This document shows, piece by piece, positions 39,389 to 48,559 of a DNA stretch of 64,000 nt. Source of the stretch: Vibrio profundi (lineage in GTDB: Bacteria > Pseudomonadota > Gammaproteobacteria > Enterobacterales > Vibrionaceae); contig NZ_RZIS01000004.1 of NCBI RefSeq assembly GCF_005281835.1, positions 248,001 through 312,000 of the forward strand, read 5' to 3'. Position 1 is the first letter of the stretch, and each line of letters opens with the position of its first letter. The notes beneath the pieces are model-generated. The model ran no database searches, was not told the DNA's origin, and worked only from the letters and a program-made list of their open reading frames with translations. The translations under genes and the position numbers were made by a program.

Positions 39389-40339
39389 ATGTATAGCAAA
39401 ATTTTAGGTACTGGCAGCTACTTGCCAACTCAAGTGCGTACAAACGCAGACTTAGAGAAAATGGTAGATACTAGTGACGAGTGGATCGTTGCTCGAACAG
39501 GAATTAAAGAGCGTCGTATCTCAGCTGAAAACGAAACAGTTGCAGATATGGCGTACTATGCTGCTGAAAATGCGATTGAAATGGCTGGAATTGATAAGAA
39601 CGATATCGACCTTATCATTGTAGCAACCACGAGTAGTAGCCACACTTTTCCGTCTTCTGCATGTCAGGTACAAGGAAAGCTCGGGATTAAAGGCTGTCCG
39701 GCATTTGATTTAGCTGCAGCATGTTCTGGCTTTGTGTACGCATTATCAGTCGCTGACCAGCATATCAAATCAGGTATGTGTAAAAACGTGTTGGTTATCG
39801 GTGCAGACGCTTTATCAAAGACTTGTGACCCTACTGACCGCTCAACCATCATTCTATTTGGGGACGCTGCTGGTGCAGTAGTCGTTGGCGCAAGCGAAGA
39901 ACCAGGTATTTTGTCTACTCATATTTATTCAGATGGACAGTTTGGTGAGCTACTAAGTTTAGAAGTCCCTGAGCGTGGCGGCGATGCTGACAAATGGTTA
40001 CATATGGCAGGCAATGAAGTATTTAAAGTAGCTGTTACACAGCTTTCGAAGCTAGTTAAAGATACTTTGGCTGCGAACAATATGGATAAGACTGAGCTTG
40101 ATTGGTTAGTCCCTCATCAAGCGAACTACCGTATTATCTCTGCAACAGCTAAGAAGCTGTCAATGTCTCTAGACCAAGTAGTCATTACTTTAGACAAACA
40201 TGGTAATACGTCTGCTGCGACCGTTCCTACTGCGTTGGATGAAGCGGTTCGAGACGGGCGAATTAAGCGCGGTCAAACTCTGCTACTAGAGGCGTTTGGC
40301 GGCGGATTTACTTGGGGCTCGGCGCTAGTCAAGTTCTAA
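39389..40339 (+). CDS. fabH: Beta-ketoacyl-ACP synthase III
   Basis: Starts fatty-acid synthesis by condensing acetyl-CoA with malonyl-ACP. 316 residues with the Cys-His-Asn triad: [11 protein letters not shown] (Cys112), VPHQANYRI and [11 protein letters not shown]. Typical length. Five bases after plsX and 79 before fabD. Cytoplasmic thiolase-fold homodimer. Confidence 0.97.
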   Translation: MYSKILGTGSYLPTQVRTNADLEKMVDTSDEWIVARTGIKERRISAENETVADMAYYAAENAIEMAGIDKNDIDLIIVATTSSSHTFPSSACQVQGKLGIKGCPAFDLAAACSGFVYALSVADQHIKSGMCKNVLVIGADALSKTCDPTDRSTIILFGDAAGAVVVGASEEPGILSTHIYSDGQFGELLSLEVPERGGDADKWLHMAGNEVFKVAVTQLSKLVKDTLAANNMDKTELDWLVPHQANYRIISATAKKLSMSLDQVVITLDKHGNTSAATVPTALDEAVRDGRIKRGQTLLLEAFGGGFTWGSALVKF

Positions 40340-40418
40340 ACAATAAAGAAAAATGTAAATGAAGGCACATCAATATGTGCCTTGTTCAATTATTTGCGTT
40401 GCTTAAAGGAAAATTACA

Positions 40419-41342
40419 ATGAGCAAGTTTGCTATCGTATTCCCAGGCCAAGGTTCTCAAGCTATCGGTATGCTTGCTGACCTAGGCGAACAGTATGATG
40501 TTGTAAAACAGACATTCGCTGAAGCTTCAGAAGCACTTGGTTACGATCTATGGGCGTTAGTTCAAGATGGCCCTGTGGAAAATTTAAATGAAACTTTCCG
40601 TACTCAACCGGCTCTACTAACAGCGTCTGTTGCAATTTGGCGTGTATGGCAAGAACTTGGCCTAGAGCAGCCTGCAAACTTAGCGGGTCACAGCCTAGGT
40701 GAGTATTCTGCACTAGTATGTGCTGGCGTTATCGATTTTAAAGAAGCGATCAAGCTGGTTGAACTACGTGGTCAACTAATGCAAGAAGCGGTTCCTGCAG
40801 GTGTTGGTGCAATGTACGCGATCATCGGTCTAGACGATGAAGCGATTGCGAAAGCGTGTGAAGAAGCTGCGCAGAGCGAAGTTGTTTCTCCAGTGAACTT
40901 CAACTCTCCTGGTCAAGTTGTTATCGCGGGTAACAAAGCGGCAGTTGAGCGTGCTGGAGCACTATGTAAAGAAGCGGGCGCTAAGCGTGCTCTTCCTTTA
41001 CCTGTTTCTGTGCCATCTCACTGCGCACTAATGAAACCTGCAGCAGATAAACTAGCGGTAGCTCTAGAAGCTCTAGAGTTCAACACACCAGCGCTACCTG
41101 TTATCAATAACGTTGATGTTGTTGCTGAAACAGACCCTGCAAAAATTAAAGATGCACTTGTTCGTCAACTTTATAGCCCAGTTCGTTGGACTGAAGGCGT
41201 GCAAGCGATGAACGAGCAAGGTGTTGAGAAGTTATTTGAATTAGGTCCTGGTAAAGTTCTTACTGGTCTAACAAAACGAATTGTGAAAACTATGACAGCT
41301 GCAGCGGTAAACGATACTGCTACTTTAGAAGCTGCTAAGTAA
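40419..41342 (+). CDS. fabD: Malonyl-CoA:ACP transacylase
   Basis: Loads malonate onto ACP. 307 residues, GQGSQAIGML near the N-terminus and the nucleophile in GHSLGEYSAL (Ser92). The active-site arginine lies in VELRGQLMQEAVP, and the histidine in VSVPSHCALM. AAAGGAAAA is the ribosome site. Operon position fabH-fabD-fabG. Confidence 0.97.
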   Translation: MSKFAIVFPGQGSQAIGMLADLGEQYDVVKQTFAEASEALGYDLWALVQDGPVENLNETFRTQPALLTASVAIWRVWQELGLEQPANLAGHSLGEYSALVCAGVIDFKEAIKLVELRGQLMQEAVPAGVGAMYAIIGLDDEAIAKACEEAAQSEVVSPVNFNSPGQVVIAGNKAAVERAGALCKEAGAKRALPLPVSVPSHCALMKPAADKLAVALEALEFNTPALPVINNVDVVAETDPAKIKDALVRQLYSPVRWTEGVQAMNEQGVEKLFELGPGKVLTGLTKRIVKTMTAAAVNDTATLEAAK

Positions 41343-41366
41343 ATAACCACTTAAAGAGAAGTTATG

Positions 41367-42101
41367 ATGAATTTAGAAGGCAAAGTTGCGCTAGTTACTG
41401 GCGCGAGCCGTGGTATTGGTCGTGCTATCGCTGAACTTTTAGTTGAACGTGGCGCTAAAGTTATTGGTACTGCGACGTCAGAAGGCGGCGCTGCTGCAAT
41501 CAGTGAGTACCTTGGCGAAAACGGTAAAGGTCTTGCGCTTAACGTGACAGATGTCGACTCAATTGCTGCAACATTGAAAACAATCAATGATGAGTTTGGC
41601 GCGATCGATATTCTGGTTAACAATGCAGGTATCACACGTGATAACTTACTTATGCGTATGAAAGATGACGAGTGGAACGATATCATCGATACGAACCTAA
41701 CGCCTATCTACCGTATGTCTAAAGCGGTTTTGCGTGGCATGATGAAAAAACGCGAAGGCCGTATCATTAACGTTGGCTCTGTAGTTGGTACTATGGGTAA
41801 CGCTGGTCAAGCAAACTACGCAGCAGCTAAAGCTGGCGTTATTGGCTTCACTAAGTCTATGGCACGTGAAGTGGCTTCTCGTGGTGTGACAGTGAACACT
41901 GTAGCTCCTGGTTTCATCGAAACTGACATGACTAAAGCACTAAATGATGACCAACGTGCAGCAACTTTGGCTAACGTTCCAGCAGGTCGTTTAGGTGACC
42001 CTCGCGAAATCGCTGAAGCTGTGGTATTTTTGGCGTCGCCTGCGGCAGCTTATATCACAGGTGAAACACTTCACGTCAATGGCGGTATGTACATGGTTTA
42101 A
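41367..42101 (+). CDS. fabG: 3-oxoacyl-ACP reductase
   Basis: NADPH-dependent reduction of 3-ketoacyl-ACP. 244 residues from the second of two adjacent ATGs, which gives better spacing from AGAGAAG and the standard FabG length. Short-chain dehydrogenase marks: TGASRGIGRAIA cofactor loop, NNAGITRDNLLMRM, NVGSVVGTMGN with the catalytic serine, and YAAAKAG with Tyr and Lys. Ends GGMYMV. A 166-nt gap with leader features precedes acpP. Confidence 0.97.
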   Translation: MNLEGKVALVTGASRGIGRAIAELLVERGAKVIGTATSEGGAAAISEYLGENGKGLALNVTDVDSIAATLKTINDEFGAIDILVNNAGITRDNLLMRMKDDEWNDIIDTNLTPIYRMSKAVLRGMMKKREGRIINVGSVVGTMGNAGQANYAAAKAGVIGFTKSMAREVASRGVTVNTVAPGFIETDMTKALNDDQRAATLANVPAGRLGDPREIAEAVVFLASPAAAYITGETLHVNGGMYMV

Positions 42102-42171
42102 ATTTTGTGCAACATTTGTGCATGATTTAAGTCAAAAATGTATGTAATTTCGGTTAAAATCGCTAAAATTG

Positions 42172-42182
42172 TGGTTTGACCA
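42172..42182. promoter_or_regulatory. FadR-like half-conserved box upstream of acpP
   Basis: TGGTTTGACCA is one base from the FadR core TGGTC-N-GACCA. The outer bases do not match. Weak evidence. Confidence 0.3.
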
Positions 42183-42183
42183 G

Positions 42184-42205
42184 AAAAGTTGGCCTTGCAA
42201 CTTTT
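42184..42205 (+). promoter_or_regulatory. Hairpin in the fabG-acpP gap
   Basis: AAAAGTTG / CAACTTTT, perfect eight-base arms with loop GCCTTG, 63 nt before the acpP ATG. It ends in TTTTAAT, so it could be a weak terminator, a processing site or a protective 5' stem. Confidence 0.5.
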
Positions 42206-42267
42206 AATAGATTGAATAAACTACGGAAAACATCGCATAAAGCGAACTCTGTAAAGGAAAAGAAAAA

Positions 42268-42501
42268 ATGAGCAACCTCGAAGAACGCGTAAAGAAAATC
42301 ATTGTTGAACAACTAGGTGTTGATGAAGCAGAAGTTAAAAACGAAGCTTCTTTCGTTGATGACCTAGGTGCTGATTCTCTAGACACTGTTGAGCTAGTAA
42401 TGGCTCTAGAAGAAGAATTCGACACTGAGATTCCAGATGAAGAAGCTGAGAAAATTACTACTGTTCAAGCTGCTATCGATTACGTAACTAGCGCTCAGTA
42501 A
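42268..42501 (+). CDS. acpP: Acyl carrier protein
   Basis: 77-residue acidic four-helix carrier of growing acyl chains. The phosphopantetheine serine is Ser37 in [19 protein letters not shown]. Strong ribosome site AAAGGAAAAG. Codon use is highly biased, as expected of one of the most abundant proteins. Bounded by its own leader hairpin and a downstream terminator, so it probably has a dedicated abundant transcript. Confidence 0.99.
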   Translation: MSNLEERVKKIIVEQLGVDEAEVKNEASFVDDLGADSLDTVELVMALEEEFDTEIPDEEAEKITTVQAAIDYVTSAQ

Positions 42502-42511
42502 TAATCTCTCC

Positions 42512-42541
42512 CAGGCGGTCACCTAGACCGCCTGTGTTTTA
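42512..42541 (+). terminator. Terminator-like hairpin after acpP
   Basis: CAGGCGGTC / GACCGCCTG with loop ACCTA, nine base pairs, then TGTTTTA. Likely partial termination before fabF. Confidence 0.75.
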
Positions 42542-42595
42542 TCTAGACTCATCTATCTCTCATCCAAATTATCTCAATCCCCGGAGTGTAAAATC

Positions 42596-43840
42596 GTGTC
42601 CAAGCGTCGTGTAGTTGTCACTGGCATGGGTATGTTGTCACCGGTAGGCAACACTGTAGAATCTTCTTGGAAAGCCCTGCTAGCTGGTCAAAGTGGTATC
42701 GTGAATATCGAGCACTTTGATGCAACCAATTTCTCAACTCGTTTTGCAGGTCTAGTTAAAGACTTTAACTGCGAAGAGTACATGTCTAAAAAAGATGCTC
42801 GTAAAATGGATCTATTTATCCAATATGGCGTCGCAGCAGGTGTTCAGGCACTTGATGATTCTGGTCTAACCGTTACTGATGAGAACGCACCACGTATTGG
42901 TGTGGCTATCGGTTCTGGTATCGGTGGTCTTGGTTTGATCGAAGCTGGTCACCAAGCACTTACTGAAAAAGGCCCTCGTAAAATCAGCCCATTCTTTGTT
43001 CCGTCAACGATCGTGAACATGATTGCTGGTCACATGTCTATTATGCGTGGCCTACGTGGTCCTAATATCGCTATTTCTACTGCATGTACGACTGGCCTTC
43101 ATAACATTGGTCACGCAGCTCGTATGATAGCGTACGGCGATGCAGACGCGATGCTAGCGGGTGGTGCTGAGAAAGCATCTACACCTCTAGGTATGGGCGG
43201 TTTTGGTGCGGCTAAAGCACTTTCTACTCGTAACGATGAGCCTCAGAAAGCGTCTCGTCCATGGGATAAAGGGCGTGATGGCTTCGTTCTTGGCGATGGT
43301 GCTGGCATGATGGTTCTTGAAGAGTACGAACATGCTAAAGCACGTGGCGCTAAGATTTACTGTGAGCTAGTGGGCTTCGGTATGTCAGGCGATGCTTACC
43401 ACATGACTTCTCCAAGTGAAGATGGTTCAGGTGGTGCATTGGCGATGGAAGCGGCGATGCGTGATGCAGGCGTAACTGGTGAGCAAATCGGTTACGTGAA
43501 TGCACACGGTACCTCGACTCCTGCAGGTGATGTTGCAGAAGTTAAAGGCATCAAACGTGCTCTTGGCGAGGCTGGCTCTAAGCAAGTGCTGGTATCTTCT
43601 ACTAAGTCGATGACTGGTCACCTTTTAGGTGCAGCAGGCTCTGCTGAAGCGATCATTACTGCTATGTCACTTGTTGACCAAATCGTTCCACCAACGATTA
43701 ACCTTGATGACCCAGAAGACGATTTAGGTATTGATTTAGTTCCACACACAGCTCGTGAAGTTAGCAACATGGAATATGCTGCATGTAACTCATTTGGCTT
43801 CGGTGGCACTAACGGTTGTTTAATCTTCAAAAAGATTTAA
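42596..43840 (+). CDS. fabF: Beta-ketoacyl-ACP synthase II
   Basis: Elongating condensing enzyme, also involved in thermal control of membrane unsaturation. 414 residues from a GTG start with CCGGAG upstream. The catalytic Cys163 is in [12 protein letters not shown], and the two histidines in [11 protein letters not shown] and [14 protein letters not shown]-terminal [10 protein letters not shown] is intact. Last gene of the fab block; a terminator follows. Confidence 0.98.
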   Translation: MSKRRVVVTGMGMLSPVGNTVESSWKALLAGQSGIVNIEHFDATNFSTRFAGLVKDFNCEEYMSKKDARKMDLFIQYGVAAGVQALDDSGLTVTDENAPRIGVAIGSGIGGLGLIEAGHQALTEKGPRKISPFFVPSTIVNMIAGHMSIMRGLRGPNIAISTACTTGLHNIGHAARMIAYGDADAMLAGGAEKASTPLGMGGFGAAKALSTRNDEPQKASRPWDKGRDGFVLGDGAGMMVLEEYEHAKARGAKIYCELVGFGMSGDAYHMTSPSEDGSGGALAMEAAMRDAGVTGEQIGYVNAHGTSTPAGDVAEVKGIKRALGEAGSKQVLVSSTKSMTGHLLGAAGSAEAIITAMSLVDQIVPPTINLDDPEDDLGIDLVPHTAREVSNMEYAACNSFGFGGTNGCLIFKKI

Positions 43841-43875
43841 TCACCCGAGATAAGTCATAATTAGACTTGTTTTTG

Positions 43876-43912
43876 AACGGCTTGATGCTTAGCATTGAGC
43901 CGTTTTCTTTTT
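43876..43912 (+). terminator. Intrinsic terminator after fabF
   Basis: A 13-bp stem AACGGCTTGATGC / GCATTGAGCCGTT (two G-U pairs, loop TTA) followed by TTCTTTTT. It ends 12 bases before the pabC start codon. Confidence 0.88.
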
Positions 43913-43924
43913 CTAGGGGCAAAA

Positions 43925-44728
43925 ATGTATTGGGTAAACGGATTTCCTCAACAGGCAATAGATTTATCAGATCGTTCGTTTCAGTATGGTGATGGTTGTT
44001 TTACGACAATGCTGACCGTGCAAGGGGCGATTGAACATTTTGGTTACCATAAACAAAGAGTTGACGAATGCCTCGATGCTCTTGGTATTGAACGGCCTAA
44101 TTGGCCCAAAATCGAGGTATGGCTGAAAGAGGCATCAATAAAAGTAGGTATCGCTGGACTAAAACTGCACATTAGCCGAGGTGAAGGTGGTCGCGGTTAT
44201 AGTTCTACTCAGGTATCGTCATCAAACGTTACGATTAGCTCGTTTACATACCCTGCGCATTATCATCAAATACGAGCTAACGGGCTCAAGCTTGGCTCGT
44301 GCAAACAGCGTCTAGGCTTATCCCCAATGCTTGCAGGGCATAAGCATAACAACCGGTTAGAGCAGGTATTGCTAAAAGCAGAAATGGACCAAGCCGGCGA
44401 ACTCGACGGATTGGCATTCGATATTAACGGTCACATCATTGAGACGACAATGGCTAACCTATTTTGGGTTAAGGATGGAGAATTATTTACTCCAGATTTA
44501 TCTCTAAGTGGAGTGGCTGGTGTAATGCGTCGTTTAGTGCTTGATGTGACTAAGTTAGAGCATATTCCGGTACATATTGGTAACTTTACTGTAGAAGCGA
44601 TTGAACAAGCGGACGAAGTGTTTATATCAAATTCAATTCTGGGGATAGCGCCCATTGTTTCAATACCTACTAAACAATACGCAGTTGGACCATTAACAAA
44701 GAGTCTTCAAGGAAAATTAAACTCGTGA
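43925..44728 (+). CDS. pabC: Aminodeoxychorismate lyase
   Basis: PLP enzyme converting aminodeoxychorismate to 4-aminobenzoate for folate. 267 residues from the ATG at 43925 with AGGGG upstream; the earlier TTG (43895) lies inside the terminator stem. The PLP lysine is likely the K in LAGHKHNNRLEQVLLK. FQYGDGCFTTM and ETTMANLFWV are fold type IV marks. Its TGA overlaps the mltG GTG (GTGA), implying coupling. Confidence 0.95.
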   Translation: MYWVNGFPQQAIDLSDRSFQYGDGCFTTMLTVQGAIEHFGYHKQRVDECLDALGIERPNWPKIEVWLKEASIKVGIAGLKLHISRGEGGRGYSSTQVSSSNVTISSFTYPAHYHQIRANGLKLGSCKQRLGLSPMLAGHKHNNRLEQVLLKAEMDQAGELDGLAFDINGHIIETTMANLFWVKDGELFTPDLSLSGVAGVMRRLVLDVTKLEHIPVHIGNFTVEAIEQADEVFISNSILGIAPIVSIPTKQYAVGPLTKSLQGKLNS

Positions 44729-45741
44729 TCAAAAAAATTAGCATATTTGTTGTATTTAGCCTTTGTGTCGCTGCGGCCGGGGCGTATTACGCTTACACTC
44801 AAGCGCAGCAGTATTTGACACAGCAAATCAAAATCACTGAGCCTGAAGTGGTAACCGTCGCTTCTGGGACTAGCTTTCATCGCGTACTAAACCAATTGGT
44901 TGAAGCTGAGCTATTTGAAGCTTCACCCTATGCCAAATTAACCCGAAAGCTTCACCCTGAATTACTTGATGTGAAAGCTGGCACCTTTTTGCTTGAGTCA
45001 GGCTCATCGCTTAAAGATGTGTTAGAGCTATTAGTCGAAGGTAAAGAGCACCAATTTACGATTACTTTCGTGGAAGGTAGCCGCTTTGACGAATGGTTAG
45101 TGCAGTTGAAAGAGACCCAATATTTAACTCATACGTTAGATGGCTTGACTGAAAAACAGATCGCAGAAGAGTTAGGGATTGATCGCGATAAACTTGAAGG
45201 TTTATTCTTAGCCGAAACTTATCACTATACGTTTGGCACATCTGACATGGATCTGTTAAAGCGAGCTCATCGTAATTTGATGAATATAGTTAATGAGAAG
45301 TGGGAAGAAAAAGAACAAGGTTTACCGCTTAAAAACCCTTATGAAGCACTTATACTGGCATCAATTATTGAAAAAGAAACCGCAGTAGCCTCTGAAAGAG
45401 AGCGGGTTGCATCGGTATTCGTTAATCGCCTGAATAAGCGAATGCGTTTGCAAACTGACCCAACCGTTATTTATGGGATGGGTGACAAATATGACGGCAA
45501 TATTCGCAAGAAAGATCTTCGCACGCCAACACCATACAATACCTACACGATAAATGGCCTACCACCGACGCCAATAGCCATGGCAGGTAAGGCTTCAATT
45601 GAAGCGGCTTTGAATCCAGAGAAGAGTAATTATCTATACTTCGTTGCAAGTGGTACTGGCGGGCACGTATTCTCGAAAAACTTAGCAGACCATAACCGCG
45701 CTGTTAGGGCCTACTTAAAACAACTTAGAAAGAACAAATAA
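44725..45741 (+). CDS. mltG: Endolytic murein transglycosylase MltG
   Basis: Inner-membrane lytic transglycosylase thought to end nascent glycan strands. 338 residues from a GTG overlapping pabC. One N-terminal transmembrane helix (about 5-24), a LysM-like region, then the YceG catalytic domain with the glutamate in ASIIEKETAVASER near residue 216, QTDPTVIYGMGD and NTYTINGLPPTPI. Nine nt before tmk, conserved pabC-mltG-tmk-holB order. Confidence 0.96.
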   Translation: MIKKISIFVVFSLCVAAAGAYYAYTQAQQYLTQQIKITEPEVVTVASGTSFHRVLNQLVEAELFEASPYAKLTRKLHPELLDVKAGTFLLESGSSLKDVLELLVEGKEHQFTITFVEGSRFDEWLVQLKETQYLTHTLDGLTEKQIAEELGIDRDKLEGLFLAETYHYTFGTSDMDLLKRAHRNLMNIVNEKWEEKEQGLPLKNPYEALILASIIEKETAVASERERVASVFVNRLNKRMRLQTDPTVIYGMGDKYDGNIRKKDLRTPTPYNTYTINGLPPTPIAMAGKASIEAALNPEKSNYLYFVASGTGGHVFSKNLADHNRAVRAYLKQLRKNK

Positions 45742-45750
45742 GACCATAGA

Positions 45751-46389
45751 ATGAATCAGTCAAAATTTATTGTCGTAGAAGGCCTAGAAGGTGCTGGTAA
45801 AAGCACTGCAATTAATGCAATTCTGGAAACTCTCCGTGAGTCAGGTGTAGAAAAGATTACTAACACTCGCGAGCCAGGCGGCACGGTACTAGCAGAAAAG
45901 ATGCGTTCGTTAGTTAAAGAAGAGCATGAAGGTGAAAAGCTTCAAGACATGACCGAATTGCTTCTTATGTACGCAGCTCGAGTTCAATTGGTTGAGAACG
46001 TTATTAAACCAGCGCTTGCAGACGGTCATTGGGTCGTCGGCGATCGCCATGATATGTCATCTCAAGCGTATCAAGGGGGTGGACGTCAGCTTTCTCAAAG
46101 CACAATGTCTGCGCTTAAAACTACAACGTTAGGCGACTTCAAACCGGACTTAACTTTGTATTTGGATCTTGACCCTCGCGTTGGACTTGAGCGTGCTCGT
46201 GGCCGAGGAGAATTAGACCGAATCGAAAAAATGGATATCTCATTTTTCGACCGCACTCGTGAACGTTATCTAGAAATCGCTAATAGTGATGAATCCGTCG
46301 TTATTATTAATGCTCAGCAAGAAATCCAAAACGTTGCCGCTGATATTAAATCTGCGCTTTGTTCTTGGTTAGCGGCGCAACGGGCTTAA
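45751..46389 (+). CDS. tmk: Thymidylate kinase
   Basis: Phosphorylates dTMP. 212 residues with P-loop [11 protein letters not shown], the TREPGGT (DR-type) loop and [15 protein letters not shown]. The lid [12 protein letters not shown] carries arginines typical of type II bacterial enzymes. Its TAA overlaps the holB ATG by one base (TAATG). Confidence 0.97.
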   Translation: MNQSKFIVVEGLEGAGKSTAINAILETLRESGVEKITNTREPGGTVLAEKMRSLVKEEHEGEKLQDMTELLLMYAARVQLVENVIKPALADGHWVVGDRHDMSSQAYQGGGRQLSQSTMSALKTTTLGDFKPDLTLYLDLDPRVGLERARGRGELDRIEKMDISFFDRTRERYLEIANSDESVVIINAQQEIQNVAADIKSALCSWLAAQRA

Positions 46390-47357
46390 TGATGCAGGAC
46401 TTATATCCTTGGCTGGTACCGACATGGGATAGCTGGAAGCAACAGCTAGATAGTGAGCGAGTACCTAGGTCTATTTTGTTGTTATCACCTAGCGGTTTAG
46501 GTGTAGAGCAATTGTTAGATAGACTGGCCGCTGCTTTGATGTGCGTAAACTATGAAAGTGAAGCGTGTGGCTTTTGTCATAGTTGTGAACTGATGAAATC
46601 AGGTAGCCACCCTGATTTACATAAAATCACCCCAGAAAAAGAAGGCAAAGCGATTACTGTAGATCAAATTCGAGCAAGTAATCGCTGGGCGCAGGAGTCA
46701 TCGCACTTAGATGGCTACCGACTGATTATTATTGATCCTGCTGAAGGCATGAACGAAGCGGCATCTAACGCGTTACTTAAAACCTTAGAAGAGCCTGCTG
46801 AGAAATGTATTTTCGTGTTGGTTTCTTCAAATAACAGTCGTCTTATGCCAACGATTGTCAGCCGTTGCCAGCAATGGAAAGTTTCTCAACCTGATACCAA
46901 CACCGCTCAGACTTGGTTGGAAAGTAAAGCGGGTAAACCAGTTCCGAGTTTTCTTCTATCCTTGAATGACGGACTGCCGGTACATACATTAGCTATGATC
47001 GAAGATGGTAGTGTTGAGCAAGCCCAAAAGGTATTTGAAGGTTATGTGGAAGTGATCTCACGTCCAGGCTCTGATTTATTTGGTTATGTCAGCACACTGA
47101 ATAAAGACCCTTCCAAGTTTTTAGGTTGGTTGTGGCATTTACTTATCGATACGCAGAAGCGTGCTTTTGCAGTCACAGGTGATGAGTTGATCCCGGAGAG
47201 TCTCGAACTTTCAAAGGTCATTACTTACCAACAGGCTTTTCAACGAACTCAATCTTTGCAGGCGTTGTTAGAACAGTTAAGGCTACACTCTGGGCTTAAC
47301 TCAGAACTTTTAATTATGAATTGGCTGATTCAAGCTAGAGAGGAACCATGTTTGTAG
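46389..47357 (+). CDS. holB: DNA polymerase III delta' subunit
   Basis: Clamp-loader subunit. 322 residues from the ATG at 46389, which overlaps the tmk stop (TAATG); the upstream TTG is discounted. AAA+ fold with a degenerate P-loop (SPSGLGVEQLL), the zinc module CVNYESEACGFCHSCELMK, and the SRC-motif region IVSRCQQWKV. The 3' end overlaps tatD by 10 bases. Confidence 0.95.
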   Translation: MMQDLYPWLVPTWDSWKQQLDSERVPRSILLLSPSGLGVEQLLDRLAAALMCVNYESEACGFCHSCELMKSGSHPDLHKITPEKEGKAITVDQIRASNRWAQESSHLDGYRLIIIDPAEGMNEAASNALLKTLEEPAEKCIFVLVSSNNSRLMPTIVSRCQQWKVSQPDTNTAQTWLESKAGKPVPSFLLSLNDGLPVHTLAMIEDGSVEQAQKVFEGYVEVISRPGSDLFGYVSTLNKDPSKFLGWLWHLLIDTQKRAFAVTGDELIPESLELSKVITYQQAFQRTQSLQALLEQLRLHSGLNSELLIMNWLIQAREEPCL

Positions 47358-48115
47358 ACTCGCATTGCCATTTAGATAAGCTTGATTATCAAGAGCTACA
47401 CACCAATGTTGATGACGTTATTCAAAAAGCACAGGCTGCAAATGTAAAGCAGCTATTGTCGGTTGGTGTAACGTTAGACTCGTTTCCTAATATGTTAGAA
47501 ATGATCGCACCTTACGACAATGTACATGCTTCTTGTGGTGTACATCCGCTCGATGTTGAGAGTGATTTCGCTTTAGATCAGCTGCACCAATTTGCTCGTC
47601 ATTCTAAGGTAGTAGCGATTGGTGAAACGGGTCTCGACTACCACTATCAACCAGAGACAGCAGAGCTACAAAAGTTACGTTTTGAACAGCAAGTAGAGCT
47701 AGCCGTTGATGTAAACAAGCCCCTAATTATCCATACGCGTAATGCTCGTGAAGACACGTTGTCTATTTTACGTAATGGTGGTGCAGATAAATGTGGTGGC
47801 GTTATACACTGTTTTACTGAAAATCAAGCGTTCGCCGAAGCCGCGATGGAACTGGGCTTTTATATCTCTATCTCGGGTATTGTTACATTCAGGCAAGCGA
47901 CAGAGCTAAAAGAAGTGGTGAAGAACTTACCGCTAGAACGCTTGTTGATTGAAACGGATTCTCCATATTTGGCGCCGGTACCGCATCGAGGTAAACAGAA
48001 TCAGCCTGCATATGTTGTCGAGGTTGCTGCGTATATTGCCCAGTTGAAAGGCGTATCACTTAGCGAGGTTGGGCAAAAAACGACCGAAAATTTCGAAAAA
48101 CTTTTTTTGCGATAA
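47348..48115 (+). CDS. ycfH: TatD-family metal-dependent hydrolase (YcfH)
   Basis: 255 residues. DSHCHLDKLD holds the metal-binding HxH; GETGLDYHYQPE, IHTRNARED, VIHCFTEN and ETDSPYLAPVPHRGK are the remaining metal-site motifs. TatD proteins are 3'-5' deoxyribonucleases or other phosphoesterases; the YcfH branch is less characterised. Start overlaps holB and has GAGAGGAA. Last gene of the pabC-mltG-tmk-holB block. Confidence 0.95.
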   Translation: MFVDSHCHLDKLDYQELHTNVDDVIQKAQAANVKQLLSVGVTLDSFPNMLEMIAPYDNVHASCGVHPLDVESDFALDQLHQFARHSKVVAIGETGLDYHYQPETAELQKLRFEQQVELAVDVNKPLIIHTRNAREDTLSILRNGGADKCGGVIHCFTENQAFAEAAMELGFYISISGIVTFRQATELKEVVKNLPLERLLIETDSPYLAPVPHRGKQNQPAYVVEVAAYIAQLKGVSLSEVGQKTTENFEKLFLR

Positions 48116-48132
48116 AAATTGATTTTGGAATA

Positions 48133-48158
48133 AAAAAGGAGCGAAAGCTCCTTTTTTT
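48133..48158 (+). terminator. Intrinsic terminator after ycfH
   Basis: AAAAAGGAGC-GAAA-GCTCCTTTTT, a GNRA-capped 10-bp stem with long T run. Confidence 0.93.
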
Positions 48159-48271
48159 GTGCGTGTCATCACTGATTGGATGCGGAAAAAGAATGTTTAC
48201 TGAATATGTTGAAGTTGAGAGGGCGAATATTTAAATTTGTAATTTTGTTACTAAAAATAACATCCGCATCT

Positions 48272-48298
48272 ATTTTATTTACCTGGTAAAATAAATAA
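48272..48298. promoter_or_regulatory. Mlc-type operator upstream of ptsG
   Basis: A perfect core TTTACC-T-GGTAAA is flanked by AT-rich arms that remain largely symmetrical (ATTTTA left, AATAAATA right). Strikingly similar to the E. coli ptsG Mlc operator, which has TTATTTTAC and GTAATAAATAAA halves. Mlc itself is encoded at 56.5 kb. Confidence 0.65.
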
Positions 48299-48483
48299 GA
48301 GTTCAAATAATACCATTATAAATCAATGCTTTATATTGATGTAAAGGGTTGCATTACGTTTTTTTTCATGTGATCCAAGGCTACTTTTGAAACTAAATTT
48401 CGTAACTCTCTAGTAAGTCTAATCCACATCAATATATATTTAGCGGCAGAAAATATAATGCAATACATGGTTACATTTTCACT

Positions 48484-48525
48484 GGGTGCTAACATTTAGG
48501 CTACGGGGGTGTGCCGTTAGTACCC
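48484..48525 (+). promoter_or_regulatory. Leader hairpin of ptsG mRNA
   Basis: GGGTGCTAAC (48484-48493) pairs with GTTAGTACCC (48516-48525) over 10 positions with one G-U; 22-nt G-rich loop. It ends 22 nt before the ribosome site TCAGGAGCA (48546-48554). Confidence 0.55.
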
Positions 48526-48559
48526 ATATATTTATTATATCTTTATCAGGAGCATAAAC

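Larger units (their letters stand above)
48116..48559. other. Long ptsG upstream region
   Basis: 444 bp without a gene. After the ycfH terminator it holds a Mlc-like palindrome (48272-48298), two candidate -10 elements (TATAAA 48317-48322; TATAAT 48454-48459), and a leader hairpin just before ptsG. A CRP-like TGTGC-N6-TCACT (48158-48173) overlaps the terminator tail; it is weak and far from ptsG. Confidence 0.6.

Noticed and set aside
48158..48173. CRP site for ptsG in the ycfH terminator tail
   Set aside because: One mismatch in each half and nearly 400 bp from ptsG; overlap with a T-rich terminator tail makes chance likely.
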